Shown piece after piece: positions 60,035 to 64,000 of a DNA stretch of 64,000 nucleotides (position 1 is the stretch's first letter; the number at the start of each line of letters is the position of its first letter). Under the pieces are notes generated by a model. That model saw only the letters and a program-made list of their open reading frames with translations, ran no database searches and was not told where the DNA came from. The stretch is from Leifsonia sp. NPDC080035. Lineage in GTDB: Bacteria; Actinomycetota; Actinomycetes; Actinomycetales; Microbacteriaceae. Made by a program: the position numbers and the translations under genes. The stretch is from assembly GCF_040050925.1 (NCBI RefSeq), contig NZ_CP157390.1, positions 1,426,001 to 1,490,000 of the forward strand, given 5' to 3'.

Positions 60035-62611
60035 GTGACGGACGAAGAGACCACCGGCGAGGGCTTCGGCATCCACGGCCGGATCGACCAGGTCGACCTG
60101 CAGGCGGAGATGCAGCGGTCGTACCTCGACTACGCGATGAGCGTCATCATCGGGCGCGCGCTGCCCGAGGTGCGTGACGGCCTGAAGCCCGTGCACCGCC
60201 GGGTCATCTACGCGATGTTCGACGGCGGCTACCGGCCGGACAAGGCGTTCTCCAAGTGCGCCCGTGTGGTCGGCGACGTGATGGGCCAGTTCCACCCGCA
60301 CGGAGACTCGGCGATCTACGACGCACTGGTCCGCCTCGTCCAGCCGTGGAGCCTGCGCTACCCGCTCGCGCTCGGCCAGGGCAACTTCGGCTCGCCCGGT
60401 AACGACGGCGCCGCCGCCCCGCGATACACCGAGACCAAGATGGCGCCGCTCGCGCTGGAGATGGTCAGGGACATCGACGAGGAGACCGTCGACTTCCAGG
60501 ACAACTACGACGGCCGCACGCAGGAGCCCGCTGTCCTCCCGAGTCGGTTCCCGAACCTGCTGGTCAACGGCTCGGTCGGCATCGCGGTCGGCATGGCCAC
60601 GAACATCCCGCCGCACAACCTTCGCGAGGTCGCGGATGGCGCGCTGTGGCACCTGGCCAACCCGGACGCGTCGCGCGAGGAGCTTCTGGAGGAGCTCATC
60701 CGCCGCATCAAGGGACCGGACTTCCCGACCGGTGCTCAGATCCTCGGCGTCAAGGGCATCCAGGACACCTACCGCACCGGGCGCGGCTCGATCACGATGC
60801 GCGCGGTGGTGAACATCGAGGAGATCCAGGGCCGCGTCTGCCTGGTCGTCACCGAACTGCCGTACCAGGTCAACCCGGACAACCTCGCGATCAAGATCGC
60901 CGAGCTGGTGAAGGACGGCCGCATCGGCGGCATCGCCGACATCCGCGACGAGACCTCCGGCCGCACCGGTCAGCGCCTCGTCATCGTGCTGAAGCGCGAC
61001 GCCGTGGCCAAGGTGGTGCTGAACAACCTCTACAAGCACACCCAGCTGCAGGAGAACTTCGGCGCGAACATGCTGGCGATCGTGGACAATGTCCCGCGCA
61101 CGCTCGCGCTCGACGGCTTCATCACGGCGTGGGTCGACCACCAGATCGATGTCATCGTCCGCCGGTCGCAGTACCGGCTGCGCAAGAAGGAGGAGCGGGC
61201 GCACATCCTGCGCGGCTACCTCAAGGCGCTGGACATGCTCGACGAGGTCATCGCGCTCATCCGCCGCTCGCCGACCGTCGAGGACGCGCGCGAGGGACTG
61301 AAGACGCTGCTCGACGTCGACGAGATCCAGGCCGACGCGATCCTCACCATGCAGCTGCGTCGTCTTGCCGCGCTCGAGCGCCAGAAGATCATCGAGGAGC
61401 ACGACCAGATCGAGCTCGAGATCGCCGAGCTCAAGGCGATCCTTGCCGACCCCGCGCGCCAGCGCGCGATCGTCAGCGAGGAGCTCACGGAGATCGTCGA
61501 TCGCTTCGGGGACGACCGCCGCACCGAGATCATGTTCGGCTTCGACGGCGACATGAGCGTGGAGGACCTCATCCCCGAAGAGGAGATGGTCGTCACCGTC
61601 ACGCGCGGCGGCTACATCAAGCGCACCCGCAGCGACAACTACCGCAGCCAGCACCGCGGCGGCAAGGGAGTGAAGGGCGCCCAGCTGCGCGGCGAGGACG
61701 TGGTGGACCACTTCTTCGTGACGACGACGCACCACTGGCTGCTGTTCTTCACGAACAAGGGCCGCGTCTACCGCGCCAAGGCGTACGAGGTGCAGGAGGC
61801 CGGCCGCGACGCCAAGGGCCAGCACGTCGCGAATCTGCTCGCCATGCAGCCGGACGAGGAGATCGCCGAGATCCTCGACATCCGCGACTACCAGGCCGCG
61901 AAGTACCTGGTGCTCGCCACCCGCGACGGCCTGATCAAGAAGACCGCGCTCGAGGAGTACGACACCAACCGCTCCGGCGGCATCATTGCGATCAAGCTGC
62001 GCGAGGACGACGAGCTCGTCTCGGCTCTGCTGGTCGAGGAGGACTCCGACCTGCTGCTCGTCTCGCGGAAGGGCATGTCCATCCGCTTCACGGCGAGCGA
62101 TGAGGCGCTGCGCCCGATGGGGCGCTCCACCTCCGGCGTCATCGGAATGCACTTCCGCGGCGAGGACAAGCTGCTCGACGCGTCCGTCGTCTCGGACGAG
62201 GGCTACGTGTTCGTGGTGACCGAGGGCGGTTACGCGAAGCGGACCTCCGCCGACCAGTACCGTCTGCAGAACCGCGGCGGACTCGGCATCAAGGTCGCCA
62301 AGCTGAGCGATGACAGGGGAGACCTGGTGGGTGCTCTCATCGTCGAGGACGATGACGAGGTCCTTGTGGTTCTTGCCAGCGGCAAGGTGGTACGCTCTGC
62401 CGTGGCCGAGGTACCCGCCAAGGGCCGCGACACCATGGGTGTCGTCTTTGCACGTTTCGCCGAGTCCGACAAGATCATCGCTCTGGCGAAGAACACCGAA
62501 CGTAACCTCGATTCCCAGGGAACTGATGCAGAATCGGACGCCGAGACGGAGTCCGTTCCCGGCGAGAGCATGGGGGACGTCGGGAAGGAAGAAACCGTAG
62601 ATGAGCAGTAG
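60035..62611 (+). CDS. gyrA: DNA gyrase subunit A
   Basis: 858 residues from the GTG at 60035 with GGGGAG six bases upstream; a TTG at 59981 overlapping gyrB would add 18 residues without a clear signal. Breakage-reunion domain with the quinolone region GQFHPHGDSAIYDAL, which keeps the Ser and Asp associated with susceptibility (mycobacteria have Ala at that Ser), and the catalytic Tyr in AAPRYTETKMA. C-terminal beta-pinwheel with the GyrA box QHRGGKG (SDNYRSQHRGGKGVKGAQ). An acidic tail of about 35 residues ends the protein. Confidence 0.96.
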   Translation: MTDEETTGEGFGIHGRIDQVDLQAEMQRSYLDYAMSVIIGRALPEVRDGLKPVHRRVIYAMFDGGYRPDKAFSKCARVVGDVMGQFHPHGDSAIYDALVRLVQPWSLRYPLALGQGNFGSPGNDGAAAPRYTETKMAPLALEMVRDIDEETVDFQDNYDGRTQEPAVLPSRFPNLLVNGSVGIAVGMATNIPPHNLREVADGALWHLANPDASREELLEELIRRIKGPDFPTGAQILGVKGIQDTYRTGRGSITMRAVVNIEEIQGRVCLVVTELPYQVNPDNLAIKIAELVKDGRIGGIADIRDETSGRTGQRLVIVLKRDAVAKVVLNNLYKHTQLQENFGANMLAIVDNVPRTLALDGFITAWVDHQIDVIVRRSQYRLRKKEERAHILRGYLKALDMLDEVIALIRRSPTVEDAREGLKTLLDVDEIQADAILTMQLRRLAALERQKIIEEHDQIELEIAELKAILADPARQRAIVSEELTEIVDRFGDDRRTEIMFGFDGDMSVEDLIPEEEMVVTVTRGGYIKRTRSDNYRSQHRGGKGVKGAQLRGEDVVDHFFVTTTHHWLLFFTNKGRVYRAKAYEVQEAGRDAKGQHVANLLAMQPDEEIAEILDIRDYQAAKYLVLATRDGLIKKTALEEYDTNRSGGIIAIKLREDDELVSALLVEEDSDLLLVSRKGMSIRFTASDEALRPMGRSTSGVIGMHFRGEDKLLDASVVSDEGYVFVVTEGGYAKRTSADQYRLQNRGGLGIKVAKLSDDRGDLVGALIVEDDDEVLVVLASGKVVRSAVAEVPAKGRDTMGVVFARFAESDKIIALAKNTERNLDSQGTDAESDAETESVPGESMGDVGKEETVDEQ

Positions 62612-63014
62612 CGTCGCCGAGAAACTCGCGAAGAAGTCGTCCCGACGGCCAGCATCCGCCAAGCAGGTGCGGCTGAAGCTCGTGTACATCGACTTCTGGT
62701 CGACGGTGAAGCTGGCGTTCCTCGCCGGGATCTGCCTGGCGATCATCGCGATCGTCGGCACGTTCCTGATCTGGACGGTGCTCGACCGCACCGGCATCTT
62801 CGATCAGCTGAACGGCCTCGTGAAGGACGTGGCGGGCGCCGGCGGGGGAGACCTCCGCTCGGTGCTGGGCCTCGGCCAGGTGATGGGCTTCTCGCTCATC
62901 GTGGCGATCCTCGACATCGTGGTCGTCACCGCCCTCGGCGCCGTCTTCGCGCTGCTGTACAACCTTTCCGTGAAGATCACCGGCGGCCTGCTCGTCGGTT
63001 TCACCAACAACTGA
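62601..63014 (+). CDS. DUF3566 membrane protein
   Basis: 137 residues, overlapping gyrA by 11 bases. After a basic N-terminus, the family motif LVYIDFWSTVKLAFLAGICL (about 27-46) leads into the first of two membrane segments (about 36-60 and 92-116). Always found next to gyrA in Actinobacteria (from general knowledge); function unknown. Confidence 0.88.
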   Translation: MSSSVAEKLAKKSSRRPASAKQVRLKLVYIDFWSTVKLAFLAGICLAIIAIVGTFLIWTVLDRTGIFDQLNGLVKDVAGAGGGDLRSVLGLGQVMGFSLIVAILDIVVVTALGAVFALLYNLSVKITGGLLVGFTNN

Positions 63015-63069
63015 ATCCGTCGATTCGCCAATTGTGGAGCAGATCAGGTAGGCTCTTATCTGCCCATTC

Positions 63070-63146
63070 GGGGATATAGCTCAGGCGGTTAGAGCGCTTC
63101 GCTGATAACGAAGAGGTCCGAGGTTCAAGTCCTCGTATCCCCACCA
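63070..63146 (+). tRNA. ileT: tRNA-Ile (GAT), CCA encoded
   Basis: Cloverleaf: acceptor GGGGATA/TATCCCC, D-arm TAGCTCAGGCGGTTAGAGC, anticodon stem CTTCG/CGAAG with loop CTGATAA (anticodon GAT), T-arm GAGGTTCAAGTCCTC. The discriminator A at 63143 is followed by CCA in the DNA. Confidence 0.97.
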
Positions 63147-63157
63147 CTCCCTCTCAC

Positions 63158-63230
63158 GGGGCCTTAGCTCAGTTGGTAGAGCGCCTGCTTTGCAAGCAGG
63201 ATGTCAGGAGTTCGAATCTCCTAGGCTCCA
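63158..63230 (+). tRNA. alaT: tRNA-Ala (TGC), CCA not encoded
   Basis: Acceptor GGGGCCT/AGGCTCC (one G-U pair), D-arm TAGCTCAGTTGGTAGAGC, anticodon stem CCTGC/GCAGG with loop TTTGCAA (anticodon TGC), T-arm GGAGTTCGAATCTCC. Discriminator A at 63230, followed by CCC and not CCA. Eleven bases after tRNA-Ile and likely in the same transcript. Confidence 0.97.
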
Positions 63231-63250
63231 CCCTTCTCCGCTCCAGCTCG

Positions 63251-63712
63251 TCACTCCGGCGCCACGATCGGCCGCTCCGGGAACGGGCTCGAGTAGGCGA
63301 TGCTCGTGGTCACACTGCCGAGCGTGCCGACGGATCCGCTGACCTCCTCCAGGTGGCCCATCGACGTTGCGACGACCTTGAGGATGAAGCAGTCGTCTCC
63401 CGTCACGTGGTGCGCCTCGACGACCTCCGGGGTCGCGGCGAGCAGGTCGTGCAGTGGGCCGTACTGGCTGCTCGGGTAGCGCAGACGCAGGAACGCCAGG
63501 ATGCCGTAGCCGAGGCGCTCCGGGTCGACGACTGCGCGGTAGCCGGTGATGACACCCGCGTCCTCGAGCCTGCGGACGCGCTCGGCGACGGCGCTGCTCG
63601 ACATGTGGACGGTTCTGGCGAGCTCTGCGACGGTGATGCGGCCGTCGCGCTGGAGCTCGGCCAGGACGGCTCTGTCGACAGCATCCGCTTCGAATGGAGG
63701 ATTCACGGCCAT
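63251..63712 (-). CDS. Lrp/AsnC-family transcriptional regulator
   Basis: 153 residues from the ATG at 63712; the open frame runs on to 63790 without a start signal. Helix-turn-helix about 8-60 (DRAVLAELQRDGRITVAELA, RTVHMSSSAVAERVRRLEDA), then the RAM ligand-binding domain (about 65-145, GYGILAFLRLRYPSS, VTGDDCFILKVVATSM). It usually senses an amino acid. It is divergent from the rhodanese-like gene, 92 bases away, which is a candidate target. Confidence 0.9.
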   Translation of the reverse strand: MAVNPPFEADAVDRAVLAELQRDGRITVAELARTVHMSSSAVAERVRRLEDAGVITGYRAVVDPERLGYGILAFLRLRYPSSQYGPLHDLLAATPEVVEAHHVTGDDCFILKVVATSMGHLEEVSGSVGTLGSVTTSIAYSSPFPERPIVAPE

Positions 63713-63804
63713 GCGGTGATTCTTCCAGTGATTCGCCGGTGCGAGCCACCGAAGCCCGTCGATCGTCTGTTCCTCTCGCCGATCGACCACCCTAATCTCG
63801 TGTC

Positions 63805-64000
63805 ATGACCGAAACCGCTTCCTCCGCCGCCCGCCACTTCGCCGGCAAGCTCCGTTTCGAGACCGACCCGTCGGACGTGCAGGCGGCGCTCGAGGCCGGC
63901 GAGCGATTCGTGCTCGTCGACAACCGGGGTGAGGCGGCCTGGCGCCAGGGGAGGGCCTCCGGCGCCATCCACCTGCCGACCGCGGAGATCGCCGAGCGCG
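63805..64000 (+). CDS. Rhodanese-like domain protein (3' part outside window)
   Basis: The first 65 residues are visible, cut by the right edge. After about 18 residues the segment FETDPSDVQAALEAGERFVL then VDNRGEAAWRQGRASGAIHL is the start of a rhodanese domain (DxR and GHIxGAxxxP-type motifs; here GAIHLP). The catalytic Cys would lie beyond the window, so activity cannot be judged. Divergent from the Lrp regulator. Confidence 0.8.
   Translation, partial: MTETASSAARHFAGKLRFETDPSDVQAALEAGERFVLVDNRGEAAWRQGRASGAIHLPTAEIAER

Noticed and set aside
59948..62797. 949-residue open frame opposite gyrA
   Set aside because: Shadow of gyrA; no recognisable domain.

Overview
The window is high-GC actinobacterial DNA. 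Gene order and protein sequences (rpmH-rnpA-yidD-yidC-jag-rsmG-parAB to one side of dnaA, dnaN-gnd-recF-dciA-gyrB-gyrA to the other) place it at the chromosomal replication origin of a flagellated member of Microbacteriaceae, most like Leifsonia. The genus is inferred from general protein character, not from a search.

Layout. 1-7214: end of a flagellar locus. A sigma-28-type factor (fliA), flagellin (fliC), cap protein (fliD) and its chaperone (fliS, cut by the window edge) run leftward; flgN-flgK-flgL-fliW run rightward. Both groups carry near-identical sigma-28 promoters (TAAC-N15-GCCGATRG), and the divergent region holds a tandem 14-bp motif. 7224-15195: accessory and housekeeping genes: a beta-lactamase-fold lipoprotein without its catalytic Ser/Lys, small membrane proteins, an iron-box-controlled heme oxygenase, an FHA protein, a PIF1-like helicase and a CopD-CtaG fusion. 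15321-19808: HU, zinc-independent ribosomal proteins S14/L33/L28, and a znuACB-zur operon with a Zur box. 19845-26569: an XRE/membrane-protein pair under a palindromic operator, a quinone-oxidoreductase-like enzyme, a 2-oxoacid dehydrogenase complex (E1alpha, E1beta with a long acidic N-terminal extension, E2) and an aminotransferase. 26676-31966: purB, small membrane proteins and a TetR/SDR pair. 31988-35593: dnaB, an unusual 0.5-kb intergenic region with DnaA-box-like sites, then rplI-rpsR-ssb-rpsF. 35831-45150: pcnA, a DUF6049 protein coupled to murJ, trxB-trxA, a PLP aminotransferase and D-Ala-D-Ala ligase.

45160-54148 is the chromosome-segregation and origin core. Six perfect 14-bp parS cores (GTTTCACGTGAAAC) lie within 4.3 kb. 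One contains the parA start codon, one fills the jag-rsmG gap, and two lie inside a 1.75-kb gene-free, repeat-rich region between rsmG and parA that ends in two perfect 51-bp tandem copies of a long palindrome. oriC (DnaA boxes and an AT-rich element) is between dnaA and dnaN. 54149-63230 holds the replication and gyrase genes and the tRNA-Ile and tRNA-Ala genes; an Lrp regulator and a rhodanese-like gene close the window.

The most unusual element is the expanded, repeat-filled parA-rsmG centromere region. Other points of interest are the paired sigma-28 promoters with the tandem CCCC...GGGG motif, the duplicated flagellin 3' end, the degenerate beta-lactamase-like lipoprotein, the acidic E1beta extension and the second DnaA-box cluster in front of dnaB.
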